Shown: positions 47,474 through 56,441, counted from the first letter of the stretch. The stretch is DNA of 63,128 nt from Akkermansia muciniphila (GCA_945861565.1 CAMAUY010000020.1:1-63128), one strand, 5' to 3'. Numbers and translations: made by a program. The notes: generated by a model not told the origin, from the letters alone.

Positions 47474-48702
47474 ATTCGAGTTCCGTCATCAGGTCGAGCA
47501 CGTCGCCCACCGGCTCCATGTCCACTCCCGGGGAACTCTCCTTGACTCTTTCGGCCAACGCGGCGCCCGGACGGGGTGGGCAAGGTCTGAACCTTTTGCA
47601 TTGGCTTCGGGCGCTTGGGCCGCATTTCCGACTCGGCCTGTTCGCACGGGAAGGATGTGACGGATTCCCGGCCACCGTGCCGACCCAATCGCGGATCGGG
47701 CGGCTGCTGCCCAAAGTCCCTTGGGTGCGGCGTTTTCGCGGAGTGCAGGTTTCGATCGAAGAACGGCATTTCGACCGGTTTGTCGCCGGCCATCTGGAAC
47801 GGTGTGACGTTTTTCAAGGTGCCACCGGTCAGTGTTTGCGGAGTCTTCGCCGGGCACGTCAACTCGGCGCCCGGGCGGCGCTGGATGTTGTGACGCTCCA
47901 TGCCGATCTGTTCAGTGGCGAATTGGATCAGGAATGCCGCGAGTTCGGAATCGGTTCTCCAATCTCCGTTGCAAGCCGTCGACGGATGGTCGCGGAATAC
48001 GCCGAGGCTGACGTCATTCGCGTCATGTCTCACGTCGCACGACGAACCTTTCTCGATCGCGGCGTGGCATCCGACAAGGTCGTCGTGGCAACCCCGCCCA
48101 TCGATGTGCCGCCCGAACCGTTGGCTCATTTCCGAGAGCCCGTTTTTCGCATTTGCTTTGTGGCAGGGATTGAACCGTGGAAGGGCTTTCATCACCTGAT
48201 CCAGGCTTTTGAAAAGTTAAATCTGGCGGACAGCGAGCTCGAAATGTGGGGATGGCCCGGCACCGGAAAAGTTCGCCAATTCATCGAGGCGGCCCAGCGC
48301 CGAAATCCTCGCATCCGACTCCGCAAGGAAATTGTGCGCACCGCCGGTTTCGCCGAAGTGTACGGGCGGGCCAGCGTATTTGTCCTGCCCTCTCTGGCGG
48401 ACGGCTTCGGCTACGTGGTTGCCGAGGCGATGGCTTCAGGCCTTCCCGTGATTGTGAGCACCCGGACCGGAGCGGCGGATTTGATCACCGAGGGCGTCAA
48501 TGGATTCGTCGTGAATCCGCGTGACGTGGACGCCCTGGCGGAGCGACTCGAGTTCCTGGCTCATCATCCGGAGCGCCTCTCGCAACTTGGAATGGCGGCA
48601 CGCGCGACGATTTCCCGCCTGAATCTCGACACATTTTCTCGCGATTGGATTCCGGCTTTGCGGGGAGAGAAACCTACCCCACCGCCTGCCACTCAGCCGT
48701 AA
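47470..48702 (+). CDS. Glycosyltransferase family 4/GT-B type
   Basis: This 410-residue protein has a GT-B fold. The N-terminal half starts with GGQGLNLLHWLRALGPHFRL. The C-terminal donor-binding half has VAGIEPWKGFHHLIQAF, AGFAEVYGRASVFVLPSLAD, GFGYVVAEAMASGLPVIVS and TRTGAADLITEGVNGFVV, the E-x7-E-type donor site of GT4-like enzymes. It probably transfers a sugar to a cell-envelope or exopolysaccharide acceptor. The ATG overlaps the dnaE stop. Its own 3' end overlaps the convergent lipoate ligase-like gene by 29 bases. Confidence 0.87.
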   Translation: MNSSSVIRSSTSPTGSMSTPGELSLTLSANAAPGRGGQGLNLLHWLRALGPHFRLGLFAREGCDGFPATVPTQSRIGRLLPKVPWVRRFRGVQVSIEERHFDRFVAGHLERCDVFQGATGQCLRSLRRARQLGARAALDVVTLHADLFSGELDQECREFGIGSPISVASRRRMVAEYAEADVIRVMSHVARRTFLDRGVASDKVVVATPPIDVPPEPLAHFREPVFRICFVAGIEPWKGFHHLIQAFEKLNLADSELEMWGWPGTGKVRQFIEAAQRRNPRIRLRKEIVRTAGFAEVYGRASVFVLPSLADGFGYVVAEAMASGLPVIVSTRTGAADLITEGVNGFVVNPRDVDALAERLEFLAHHPERLSQLGMAARATISRLNLDTFSRDWIPALRGEKPTPPPATQP

Positions 48703-49351
48703 TCGCTGCGCGAATGGCCGCCGGATCCAGCCCCGTATTAGCAACAAATTCGGTGTGTGGCCTGTTCTCCCGGTAATCGGGCTGAGCGGACGGCATTCTC
48801 AAGAGTTCATCCATCAGGGACAAATCGAAATGATGCAGGATCGTGCCGTGAAATAGAATCGCGTGCCGTTTGCGCCGCTGAGCGTTCCCGGAAAATTTCC
48901 GGTCGCGCCCGCGCCCTCTTGAGTCCTCGTTGCCGGCCGACCACACCAGGTCCGTGAATCCAGCAACGGTCACCGCGCCGGGCAACAATCGGGACATCGC
49001 CCGGCGTTGATGTTCCATGATCCAGGCATTGGTCGAGGTCACTCCCCTGAGCGGCTCCCGCCCGTTGATGCGCAGGATCAGGGAGTAGTTCAGGCAGCCC
49101 GGTCCCTGCACCACCGCCCCCCCTCCGGAGCACCGGCGGAGGATGGGAACAGCACCGATCTTGCACCGTTCGACGTGTACTTCCCGTTCAAGGGATTGAC
49201 CGTAGCCCACCACTACGAACGGCTGCGTTGCCTCCCAAAAGCAAAGAACTTCCTCGCCGATGCCGGATTCGAGTGAGTCCAACCATTGTTCATCCTGTCG
49301 AATCCGCGCTTCCGGATCGGGGTGCGAAACCTCCTGTAGATGTACACTCAT
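48674..49351 (-). CDS. Lipoate/octanoyl-protein ligase-like (LplA family) protein
   Basis: This 225-residue protein of the biotin/lipoate A/B ligase fold has WEATQPFVVVGYGQSLEREV, the lipoyl-binding RRCSGGGAVVQGPGCLNYSL, and FSGNAQRRKRHAILFHGTIL with the conserved Lys just before SGNAQRR. By family it attaches lipoate or octanoate to E2/H-protein domains. It lacks the small C-terminal domain of E. coli LplA, as many stand-alone or bipartite versions do. I chose ATG 49351; a start at 49432 would add residues from a repeat-rich zone. Confidence 0.83.
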   Translation of the reverse strand: MSVHLQEVSHPDPEARIRQDEQWLDSLESGIGEEVLCFWEATQPFVVVGYGQSLEREVHVERCKIGAVPILRRCSGGGAVVQGPGCLNYSLILRINGREPLRGVTSTNAWIMEHQRRAMSRLLPGAVTVAGFTDLVWSAGNEDSRGRGRDRKFSGNAQRRKRHAILFHGTILHHFDLSLMDELLRMPSAQPDYRENRPHTEFVANTGLDPAAIRAAITAEWQAVG

Positions 49352-49909
49352 TCCGTCTGACGTTATGGCCAATTCAACCTGCCGCGAAACCTTCGCGAGG
49401 GTGTGGGATAAAAATCTTAACGAATTCCTCACACAAAGATCACAAAGGTCGCAAAGGTGAACGGGCGATCACACTCGGAAGGCGCGGAGCGCCCTCGAGT
49501 TTGGCCATCTTCTGGCGCGCGTGTCCCCGGGGGATGATCGGCATTTAGCAAAGCCGCGGAGCGGCGACAGACCGTAGCCCACGGCGTGAGCCGTGGGACA
49601 ACGTTCGAACAAAACGTAAGCCCCGTCAGGGGCGACGGAGCTACAGGATAAAGACCCCGTGCCAGATTCTCTTTCGCCCCTCCGGGGCTATTGCGCGACG
49701 CACCCGAGAACCCACGGCTAACGCCATGGGCTACGCTCCGACGGCGCTCCGCGCCTGAAGAGTGCGCTTCAGCCGGCAGCGACGAGGCGGCATTCCGTCG
49801 GAGATTTTGGATGAGCTGGGTCATGCGTCCATTTCATGCCAAGAAATCAGCCTGTTTTCGAATTGAATCAGATTATTATCTTACACCCCATTCGCAGAAG
49901 GGGCTGCCA
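49352..49909. other. 558 bp gene-free region rich in repeats
   Basis: No gene is supportable here. The region contains a tandem CACAAAGRTCRCAAAGG-like motif at about 49431-49458, similar to one in the tail of the broken molybdoenzyme gene at 17896-17925. It also holds the 111 bp hairpin repeat (49541-49651) and further GC-rich hairpins to about 49790. It separates the divergent or convergent genes on each side and must contain the promoter of the lipoate ligase-like gene. Confidence 0.6.
49541..49651. repeat. 111 bp dispersed hairpin repeat, copy 2
   Basis: This is the reverse complement of 799-909 with only scattered substitutions. The main stem is conserved by structure rather than sequence of the loop: CCCACGGC gtga GCCGTGGG here versus a tcgc loop in copy 1. 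The copies lie 48.6 kb apart in inverted orientation. Confidence 0.8.
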
Positions 49910-51520
49910 TCAAGCGGCGGTGAGCGCGGCTCGGGCGTCGCTGATGGCTCCGGTCTTCTCGAGGAAATAGTCGTACCCGCCAGCATAGGGGAAAACCAGG
50001 CCCGCGTTCACGTGCAGCACCTTCGTGGCGAGCTTCCGGATGAAATGAACGTCGTGAGAAATGAACACGAGCGTGCCTTCATAACGTTCGAGCGCCAGGG
50101 TGAGGGATTCCACCGTATGAATGTCGAGATGAGTCGTCGGCTCATCCATCAGGAGAAGGTTGGGCGGATCGACCAGAAACTTGATCAGGTTGAGACGGCT
50201 TTTTTCGCCACCGCTCAAGACTTCGGTCAATTTATAGATCTCCTCCTTGCGAAAGAGGAAGGACCCAAGGATTGCTCGGGCCTCGTCTTCGCGCAGGTTT
50301 GGCGCAATGGTCAAAACTTCGTCGAGCACGGTCTTGTTCGGATCGAGCGTGCCCGATCGGTGCTGGCTATAATAACCAATCTTGGCGTTGTGACCCAACT
50401 TGCGCTCGCCTTTTTGAAAATCGATGACACCCGCGAGAATCTTGAGAAGCGTGGATTTTCCCGCACCGTTCGGTCCCACCAACACGGTGCGCTCCCCGCG
50501 CTCGATCACGAGATCGAGGCCGGAATAAACCTGGTTGGTGCCATACGCCATGTAAATTCCTTCCAGTGTCACGGCGCGCTGCCCACCGCGCGGTGGTTGT
50601 GGAATTTGAAAGCGGAACGGCTTGCGCGGCGGGATTGGCTTTTCGATTTTATCCATTCGCTCAATCTGTTTGAGCTTGCTCATGGCCTGCGATGACTTGG
50701 AGGGGACGGCACGGAATCGATCCGCAAACTCCTGCAGCGCTTGGATCTCCTTCTGCTGATTCTTATGGGCAGCCAATTGCTGCTCGTAACGTTCCTCCCG
50801 TTGTCGCAGGAAATCGGAATAGTTGCCCGTATAGGCGATCAGTTTCTTATCCGCGATCTCGTGAACCTGCGTCACGATTTCGTCCATAAACTGACGGTCG
50901 TGCGAAATCATCAGCAAGGCGCCCGAATAATTCCTCAGATAGTTTTGCAGCCAAAGCAAGGAGAGCAGATCAAGGTGATTCGTCGGTTCGTCGAGCAACA
51001 GAATATCCGGCTCCATGACGAGCAGGCGCGCGAGATGGGCGCGCATGATCCAGCCACCGCTCATATCCTTGGCCGGTCGGGAAAAGTCCCCTTCGCGAAA
51101 ACCAAGCCCGGCGAGCATTTTCTTGGCCTTGGCCTCGACTTGCGGGTCATTCAAGGCGTCATGCTTCGCATGCGCCTCCATGTAGGCCGGCGTCGAAACA
51201 CTCCCCGATGCCTCCAATTCCTTCAGTAATTGTTCCAGCTTGGGGAGTTCCCCCGCTCGTCCCGTCGCGACCTCCAGCACCGTTTCGCTCCCCACCGCTT
51301 CGCCCTCCTGAGGCAAATAGCCGACCATCGTCCAGGCGTCCCGTTCCACCACGCCCGTGTCGGGTTCCAGTTCTTTGAGGACAATCGAAAACAGGGTGGA
51401 TTTGCCGGCACCATTGGGGCCGACCAACGCCACACGATCGCCGTAATTGACTTGAAGTGACGCGTTCTCGAAGAGGGTGCGTCCGCCCAAGGACATTTTT
51501 AGATCTCGAATCGTAAGCAT
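49910..51520 (-). CDS. ABC-F family ATPase
   Basis: This 536-residue protein has two ABC ATPase domains on one chain and no membrane segment. Domain 1 has Walker A VGPNGAGKSTLF near residue 35, a degenerate signature MSGGWIMRAHLARLL and Walker B ILLLDEPTNHLD. A charged linker follows (EERYEQQLAAHKNQQKEIQA). Domain 2 has VGPNGAGKSTLLKIL, LSGGEKSRLNLIKFL and LLLMDEPTTHLD. ABC-F proteins bind the ribosomal E site and relieve stalled translation or antibiotic inhibition. The closest type appears to be YbiT/Uup-like, but I cannot fix the subfamily. Confidence 0.93.
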   Translation of the reverse strand: MLTIRDLKMSLGGRTLFENASLQVNYGDRVALVGPNGAGKSTLFSIVLKELEPDTGVVERDAWTMVGYLPQEGEAVGSETVLEVATGRAGELPKLEQLLKELEASGSVSTPAYMEAHAKHDALNDPQVEAKAKKMLAGLGFREGDFSRPAKDMSGGWIMRAHLARLLVMEPDILLLDEPTNHLDLLSLLWLQNYLRNYSGALLMISHDRQFMDEIVTQVHEIADKKLIAYTGNYSDFLRQREERYEQQLAAHKNQQKEIQALQEFADRFRAVPSKSSQAMSKLKQIERMDKIEKPIPPRKPFRFQIPQPPRGGQRAVTLEGIYMAYGTNQVYSGLDLVIERGERTVLVGPNGAGKSTLLKILAGVIDFQKGERKLGHNAKIGYYSQHRSGTLDPNKTVLDEVLTIAPNLREDEARAILGSFLFRKEEIYKLTEVLSGGEKSRLNLIKFLVDPPNLLLMDEPTTHLDIHTVESLTLALERYEGTLVFISHDVHFIRKLATKVLHVNAGLVFPYAGGYDYFLEKTGAISDARAALTAA

Positions 51521-51602
51521 GATTTATGGAACCGCTGACCCGTTGACTATTCGTTGGACCGCAGAAGAACGAAGGCCGGCACCGTTTTTCCGTTTCGGCT
51601 TT

Positions 51603-52160
51603 CTAGGCAGCTCGAAGCGCCGCGCCGCGGAGTTTTTCCACGAAGGTAACGAAACCATCGGCCTGGTCGCGGAGACGCTCCCGGATATCGGGGTCATTAA
51701 ATTGCCCCGCCGCATTCAACGCTTGGCCAATTCCGGGAACAAAGACGCGTTTTCCGAACAGAAAGGCATTGCGATAGCCAAAGATTGCCTGCAATTGCTC
51801 GACGCTGCGCAGGGCACCCCACATTCCCGCGGCGTGTCCGACGAAGCACACCGGGCGGGACTCGAAACTCTCCGGAAACTTGAGGTGATCGATGAAGAGC
51901 TTGAGAACCCCGGGCATCGAGCCGTTGTATTCGGGCGTAACCACCACCAGACCGCTGGCGTCGAGAACGGCTTGCGCGAAGGGCGCGAATGCCGGTGGTT
52001 TCGTGGCGTAGGCTTCGGGAAGAAACAGGGCAGGTGGCAAGTCCAGCAAATCGATCACGTGGGTCGGCACGCGGAGGTCTCGATAGATTCCCTCAATGAT
52101 GCGGGTCACTTTTCGAGTGTTGCTGCCAGGACGATTGGTTCCAGAAATGAGCGTGATCAT
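51603..52160 (-). CDS. NADPH-dependent FMN reductase-like protein
   Basis: This 185-residue flavodoxin-fold protein starts with the phosphate-binding loop ITLISGTNRPGSNTRKVT. It has VVVTPEYNGSMPGVLKLFID, the signature of the NADPH-dependent FMN reductase family (azobenzene, chromate and quinone reductases). It lies 82 bases upstream, in transcription order, of the ABC-F gene on the same strand and may be co-transcribed with it. Flavin reductase or quinone reductase activity is expected; the physiological substrate is not clear. Confidence 0.88.
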   Translation of the reverse strand: MITLISGTNRPGSNTRKVTRIIEGIYRDLRVPTHVIDLLDLPPALFLPEAYATKPPAFAPFAQAVLDASGLVVVTPEYNGSMPGVLKLFIDHLKFPESFESRPVCFVGHAAGMWGALRSVEQLQAIFGYRNAFLFGKRVFVPGIGQALNAAGQFNDPDIRERLRDQADGFVTFVEKLRGAALRAA

Positions 52161-52294
52161 AGTGGGTGTACGTTACCGAATGGAGGTTATAGTCTGTCAC
52201 CCGTCACTCTGCAACACGGCTCGCGCCCGATGGCGCAGTTCTCACCGTGCCGGGATGACGACGGAAGGAAGCGAAAGCGGATGGACCGCCCGCG

Positions 52295-53068
52295 TTACCA
52301 CCACGTGAAATTCGGATCGGGCTTGGGTCCCGTGTAGTTCCAGGTGGTCGTCTCCTTCGGAAAACTGAAGAACGCGGTGTGGCCGTCACCGAACAACACA
52401 TTGAAGCGGTATTGCCCCTTGTAGTTGTGCCATTGGCTCCACACGTGATTCTTGTCCCGGTCGGCCCACCACGGCCAGTCACCCGTGACCAGTTTGTTCG
52501 ACGGACTTCTGGCCACTTCGCTGGCCTTCATCGAGGTCGCCACCGCCGAGCCCTTCGGCGCCAAGGAGTCGCCCGTCACGTGCTGGATGCGAAGTGTTTC
52601 GACACCCCACGCCGTCAGGTAGCTGTTGCCATACCCGTCATAGCAACTGCCGATGCGCCCGGACGGGTACGACTGTTTGTATTCCGCCGCGAACATATCT
52701 TTCCAAAGCGAGTCGCCCTTGTCCGACGGACAACGCCAGGCTTCCTTGGCCGGGACATAGACATTCAACGGACGACGTATCGCGGGAACGGTGCCGCTGG
52801 CCAGTGTCATTCTTCCCGTCGTCCCGCCCAGTGTCGCCCAACCCTCATAGACCGGGTACAAGTCCTGATGATCATCGGCGTACATCGCCATTCCGAGGGC
52901 CTGCTGGTGCAGGTTGCTGTTGCAACGAATCGTCTTAGCTTTCTCTTTCGATTTGCCGAGCGCCGGCAACAACATGCCGGCCAGAATTGCGATGATTGCA
53001 ATCACAACCAGTAGTTCAATCAGCGTGAATCCAGACCGATCGGTTTTTCTCAATATCCAGGTTTTCAT
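52295..53068 (-). CDS. Pseudopilin-like protein, Trp-Trp C-terminal subfamily
   Basis: This 257-residue protein has the leader [13 protein letters not shown], then [18 protein letters not shown]. The soluble domain contains [44 protein letters not shown] and H-X13-DG ([17 protein letters not shown]). It ends in [11 protein letters not shown] 53068 is clearly preferable to the far upstream 53329. It is the third member of the group with 11213-12073 and 43007-43747. Confidence 0.85.
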   Translation of the reverse strand: MKTWILRKTDRSGFTLIELLVVIAIIAILAGMLLPALGKSKEKAKTIRCNSNLHQQALGMAMYADDHQDLYPVYEGWATLGGTTGRMTLASGTVPAIRRPLNVYVPAKEAWRCPSDKGDSLWKDMFAAEYKQSYPSGRIGSCYDGYGNSYLTAWGVETLRIQHVTGDSLAPKGSAVATSMKASEVARSPSNKLVTGDWPWWADRDKNHVWSQWHNYKGQYRFNVLFGDGHTAFFSFPKETTTWNYTGPKPDPNFTWW

Positions 53069-53401
53069 CGTAGACCCCGTCGTCTCAGTCTCCCGGATGC
53101 CCGCCGCGATGTCCACGTGGAAATGAAATTCTGTGTGGCGTGGCCAGGGGGGTGAGACAGTAGCGTCGGTCGCGCTCCATCCTAGCGTCTTCCACCAATA
53201 CGCTCGTAAACCGCTCCGTCCACAACGTTCCAATTCGTCCCGTTGTCTCGTTGTCTCGTTGTACCATCGGCGAAAGCGCTGTTTGAATCCCTTCATGACG
53301 GCGGACACGTCCCCCATTCGACCCATCACCGAACTTCGAGATGTAATGATAAACTGCTGTCACCCCTTTGATTTTGATCCGTGCCATTCTCATAGTGCCT
53401 C
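53069..53401. other. Gene-free region upstream of a pseudopilin
   Basis: No gene is supportable in these 333 bases. A short tandem of CGTTGTCT-like units occurs at about 53246-53272. The stretch should contain the promoter of the minus-strand pseudopilin gene. Confidence 0.45.
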
Positions 53402-53725
53402 CCACTAAAAAGCCTCCAGGCCGTCGGTATCAAAGCGGTGCCATTGCCGCCGCGGAGTCCAAATCTGAACGCCCACTGCGAACGCTGGATTCGATCCGTA
53501 AAGGACGAGCTCCTGTCGAAAATGATCCTTTTCGGAGAAAGGTCTCTCCGCCACTGCCTTGAGAATTACGTGAATCACTTCCACGCGGAGCGGACTCACC
53601 AAGGCAAGGGCAACGCGATCCTGTTTCCGGCGCCCGAGGATCGGATCGGTGAAATGTCAGGGGATATACAGACTCGCGAGCGCCTCGGCGGCCTCTTGAA
53701 CTTTTATTACCGAGATGCCGCATGA
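53402..53725 (+). pseudogene. Integrase-core transposase remnant, copy 2 (C-terminal third)
   Basis: The frame opens at about LKSLQAVGIKAVP and carries PLPPRSPNLNAHCERWIRSV, the last catalytic region of an IS3/IS481-like transposase. It continues as ENYVNHFHAERTHQGKGN to the natural C-terminus FYYRDAA. The N-terminal two thirds are missing. The last 180 bases are almost identical to copy 1 at 19423-19610, including the bases TTGACCATACGA beyond the stop. Copy 2 keeps residues that copy 1 has lost, so the two come from one element type but decayed separately. Confidence 0.85.
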
Positions 53726-53768
53726 GTTTTTTGACCATACGACACCGTTCCATCCCCAGCGCTGACGA

Positions 53769-53930
53769 CTTCTCGAAGGAGGAGTTCGGCGGCGGCGGGC
53801 GGCGGCAAAGGAAACCCGCTGGGTTATAGCGATCGGAATCTTCCTGTTAACCTTGCTCGTTGCGGGTATCTTCGGGACGCGGCTGTTTCAGCGAATCCGG
53901 CACAGCCATCAAACGGCTGATCGGGAATAG
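53769..53930 (+). pseudogene. Possible membrane-protein C-terminal remnant
   Basis: An open stretch without a start codon encodes WVIAIGIFLLTLLVAGIFG, a good transmembrane segment, followed by a basic tail and a stop. Just upstream, another frame reads DDFSKEEFGGGG before the polyglycine/arginine run, as if one base were lost. It directly follows the transposase remnant. I infer the surviving end of a gene cut by the element; it could also be chance. Confidence 0.3.
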
Positions 53931-53976
53931 CGGCTTGCGAGCAATCTCCGGATCGACCCGCAAATCCTTGCAACGA

Positions 53977-55605
53977 TTACGAAGGCGCGCCCCCATGGCG
54001 GAGTAGCAGCAGCGTAAGATCGTCGCCGCCAGTACTTCCTTTAGAAAACGTGTGAACAGCCTCGCAGATCTGGTCAGCCCAAATCGGCAATGGGGACCGG
54101 TCGGGGAGTCCCGCGACCGTTGCCGCCAACCGCTCGGGACCGAACATCCCCGCACCAGGGGGAGCCGATGGGCTTTCCGTCGCTCCATCAGTGTAAAGCA
54201 CCACAGCGTCTCCGTCATCGAGTTCGAGGACGAGTTCGGCCGGTGGTGGGAATTCGAGGTCGACACCCAAAAGGGGGGCGGGACGGGAATCCGCGCTACT
54301 GACGCGACCATCCCGCCGGCGAAAAAGCCCGGGAGGGTGACCAGCATAGGCAAGGTGGACGAAACCGCGGGTGGAGTCGTAAATGCCACAAGCAACGGTC
54401 ACGAACATGAACTGGGGATTATCGGTGGCGACCGCCCGGTTCCAGCGAATCAGCCAGTCGCCAGGGCCCTCGGCTAAGTGAGCGACGTGGCGTCCGATGG
54501 CCTGAACCTTGCTCATAAACAGCGCGGCGGGCATGCCCTTGCCAGCGACGTCGGCGACGCAGAATCCGACGCGATACGAGTCCATGGCGAAGTAGTCGTA
54601 AAAATCTCCTGAAACCTCGAGGGCAGGATGGAGAACGCCATAAATATCCACCCGCCCGCTGGGCAGGACAAGCGGTTCGTGGGGGAGAAATCCGAGCTGA
54701 ATGTTTCGGGCCATCTCCAATTCCCGGGCCATCCGTTCCTGCTGGAGCAGGTCAGCGTGGAGTTGCGCATTTTCAAGCAGGAGCGACACCTGGAAGGCAA
54801 TGGCGGTGAAAAGGTAAAGATCCTCCGACTGAAACGGTGAACCCATCTGCAAGCGGTCGAGTTGGAGAGCACCAAAGACCCGCTGGGCGTGGTCCTGGAG
54901 CGGCACACACATCAGCGACTGGATTCCAATCGCACTGAGGGTGGCATTGTCGACAAAGCGGGCCTCGGCCTGCGTGTCCTCGGCGAGGAGCGCCATGCCG
55001 CGCTCGACGACCTCTCGCACAATGCTGCGGCTGAAGGTTGCTCCAGAGCGGGCGGGCCCCCGCGTCCGCACCATTCGCAGCGCGGGGTTGCCTCGGTCGA
55101 TCATGATTGCCATCCCCCGGTCGGCTTGCGGAAATAGCACCAGAAGTTGGTCAAGAAGTCCCGTCAAGAGTTCGGTAGTATCCAAGGATCGACCGAGGCG
55201 CTGGTTTAATTCGAGCACCGCCTGGAGCTTTCGGGCGGCGTTCTCACTAAACAACTCCGGGTTCGACAGATTGGCTCGGGTTTTTCGGTGGATGGTGAAT
55301 TCGGCGTCGGGTGACTTGGCGACCGAAAGACGCAGGTGATGAACCCCCAGACGAAGGGTGTCATGGACGCCCATCAATTGGGGGCCTTTCACGGGTTTGT
55401 CGTTGATCGTCGTACCATTGCTGCTCCCAAGATCCTCGACCATGACTGCTCCATCCCTCAAAAAAACCCGGGCGTGCCGCCGACTGACATTGGCTCCCAT
55501 GAGCAGGACGTCGACCCCCGCCTGTCGCCCTATCACGATGCCGCCTGGAGGGACATCGATTTCCCGTCCTGTTTCGGGTCCCGCTGTGATGAGGAGGCTC
55601 GGCAT
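53977..55605 (-). CDS. RsbU-like PP2C serine phosphatase with FHA and GAF domains
   Basis: This 542-residue signalling protein has three domains. Residues 1-95 are an FHA domain (GIVIGRQAGVDVLL, NVSRRHARVF, DLGSSNGTTINDKP) that binds phosphothreonine. About 130-300 is a GAF domain (LLVLFPQADRGMAIMID, SLMCVPLQDHAQRVFGALQL). About 320-540 is a SpoIIE/RsbU-type PP2C phosphatase (VSGDFYDYFAMD, FCVADVAGKGMPAALFMSKV, and GGDDLTLLLLRH with the metal-binding Asp residues). It should dephosphorylate the STAS protein encoded two genes upstream. Its start is 6 bases after the kinase gene's stop. Confidence 0.92.
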   Translation of the reverse strand: MPSLLITAGPETGREIDVPPGGIVIGRQAGVDVLLMGANVSRRHARVFLRDGAVMVEDLGSSNGTTINDKPVKGPQLMGVHDTLRLGVHHLRLSVAKSPDAEFTIHRKTRANLSNPELFSENAARKLQAVLELNQRLGRSLDTTELLTGLLDQLLVLFPQADRGMAIMIDRGNPALRMVRTRGPARSGATFSRSIVREVVERGMALLAEDTQAEARFVDNATLSAIGIQSLMCVPLQDHAQRVFGALQLDRLQMGSPFQSEDLYLFTAIAFQVSLLLENAQLHADLLQQERMARELEMARNIQLGFLPHEPLVLPSGRVDIYGVLHPALEVSGDFYDYFAMDSYRVGFCVADVAGKGMPAALFMSKVQAIGRHVAHLAEGPGDWLIRWNRAVATDNPQFMFVTVACGIYDSTRGFVHLAYAGHPPGLFRRRDGRVSSADSRPAPLLGVDLEFPPPAELVLELDDGDAVVLYTDGATESPSAPPGAGMFGPERLAATVAGLPDRSPLPIWADQICEAVHTFSKGSTGGDDLTLLLLRHGGAPS

Positions 55606-55611
55606 TGGGAG

Positions 55612-56049
55612 TCAGGAGTTGAGCTGGCTAGGCGAACTGATGCGCTTCGTCATTACGATTTGATTGCGACCGTTCAGTCGTTGGTAAGAAATCCCGTCCA
55701 TCAGTTTCCGCATCATGTGGACCCCAAGCCCTCCGATCGGCCGGTCATCAATCGAGAGTTCAAGATCGGGTGACGGCACGGACAGCGGATCGAAAGGCGC
55801 ACCATCGTCTAGGATGGTGAGCGTCAAGCGATGAGCGTCGACCGTGAACTCGTACTCAATCTCGCCGGCGGTTGAGTGGTCGATAATGTTTTGCAGGAGT
55901 TCCGACAGGGCGTGGTCTGCGGCAAACCGAACGGCGGCCGGCAGCGCGTTTTGCTCAGCAAATTCCCCGAGCCTTCCGGATCCCACTCGGGTGAGATCGA
56001 CGCTGTTCGCCGCGCGGAACGCGGCCCGGGCAGCAGGCGCCGGATGCAT
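55612..56049 (-). CDS. RsbW-like anti-sigma factor kinase (GHKL ATPase)
   Basis: This 145-residue protein has a histidine-kinase-like ATPase fold: ADHALSELLQNIIDHS (N box), then LTLTILDDGAPFDPLS (G1) and GGLGVHMMRKLMDGISY (G2). These are typical of RsbW/SpoIIAB-type serine kinases. By family it phosphorylates the STAS antagonist and holds a sigma factor or other partner when free. No sigma factor gene is in the window. It is flanked by 6 base gaps on each side in a three-gene operon. Confidence 0.9.
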   Translation of the reverse strand: MHPAPAARAAFRAANSVDLTRVGSGRLGEFAEQNALPAAVRFAADHALSELLQNIIDHSTAGEIEYEFTVDAHRLTLTILDDGAPFDPLSVPSPDLELSIDDRPIGGLGVHMMRKLMDGISYQRLNGRNQIVMTKRISSPSQLNS

Positions 56050-56055
56050 GATCGA

Positions 56056-56361
56056 TCAGATCTTCTCGACGATTTGGTTCCGGAACCCTGTAAGTTCCAG
56101 GACCTGATCAATTTCCGGAGAAGTCCGTGAAACGAGCAGGGATTTTCCGAGACCTTTCATTTTCCGGTGATATTGGAGAATCACCCGAATCCCCGCCGAA
56201 CAGAGAAAATCTGCCTCCGCAAGGTTGATGAGGATTCGAGTAGAGCCTTCATTGATCGCCTTGAGGACGTCGACTTCGAGCTGATCGGCGACGGCTCCGT
56301 CGACACGCTTTGGAAGGATAAACTCGCATTCGTCGCGATTCGCCTGTTTCGAGATAGTCAT
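56056..56361 (-). CDS. RsbV-like STAS-domain anti-sigma factor antagonist
   Basis: This 101-residue STAS domain has LPKRVDGAVADQLEVDVLKA, ILINLAEADFLCSAGIRVIL and LVSRTSPEIDQVLELTGF. The Ser in FLCSAGIR is at the position that RsbW-type kinases phosphorylate. I chose ATG 56361 because the domain starts directly after it; the open frame to 56493 has no similarity. It is the first gene of the operon and is preceded by two CTTGACAAG sites. Confidence 0.9.
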   Translation of the reverse strand: MTISKQANRDECEFILPKRVDGAVADQLEVDVLKAINEGSTRILINLAEADFLCSAGIRVILQYHRKMKGLGKSLLVSRTSPEIDQVLELTGFRNQIVEKI

Positions 56362-56422
56362 TGGATTGCAAAAGGGTCGGATAAGCTGGATGCGGTACGT
56401 TCGGTGGTGTTCGCACGGATAA

Positions 56423-56441
56423 CTTGACAAGTCTTGACAAG
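56423..56441. promoter_or_regulatory. Two CTTGACAAG near-palindromes one helical turn apart
   Basis: CTTGACAAG occurs at 56423-56431 and again at 56433-56441, exactly 10 bases apart. Each is symmetric apart from its central base. They lie 62-80 bases upstream of the STAS gene start and could bind a dimeric regulator. No other copy was noticed in the window. Confidence 0.45.

Noticed and set aside
53246-53272. Short CGTTGTCT-like tandem
   Set aside because: It has only about three imperfect units, too few to call a functional repeat.
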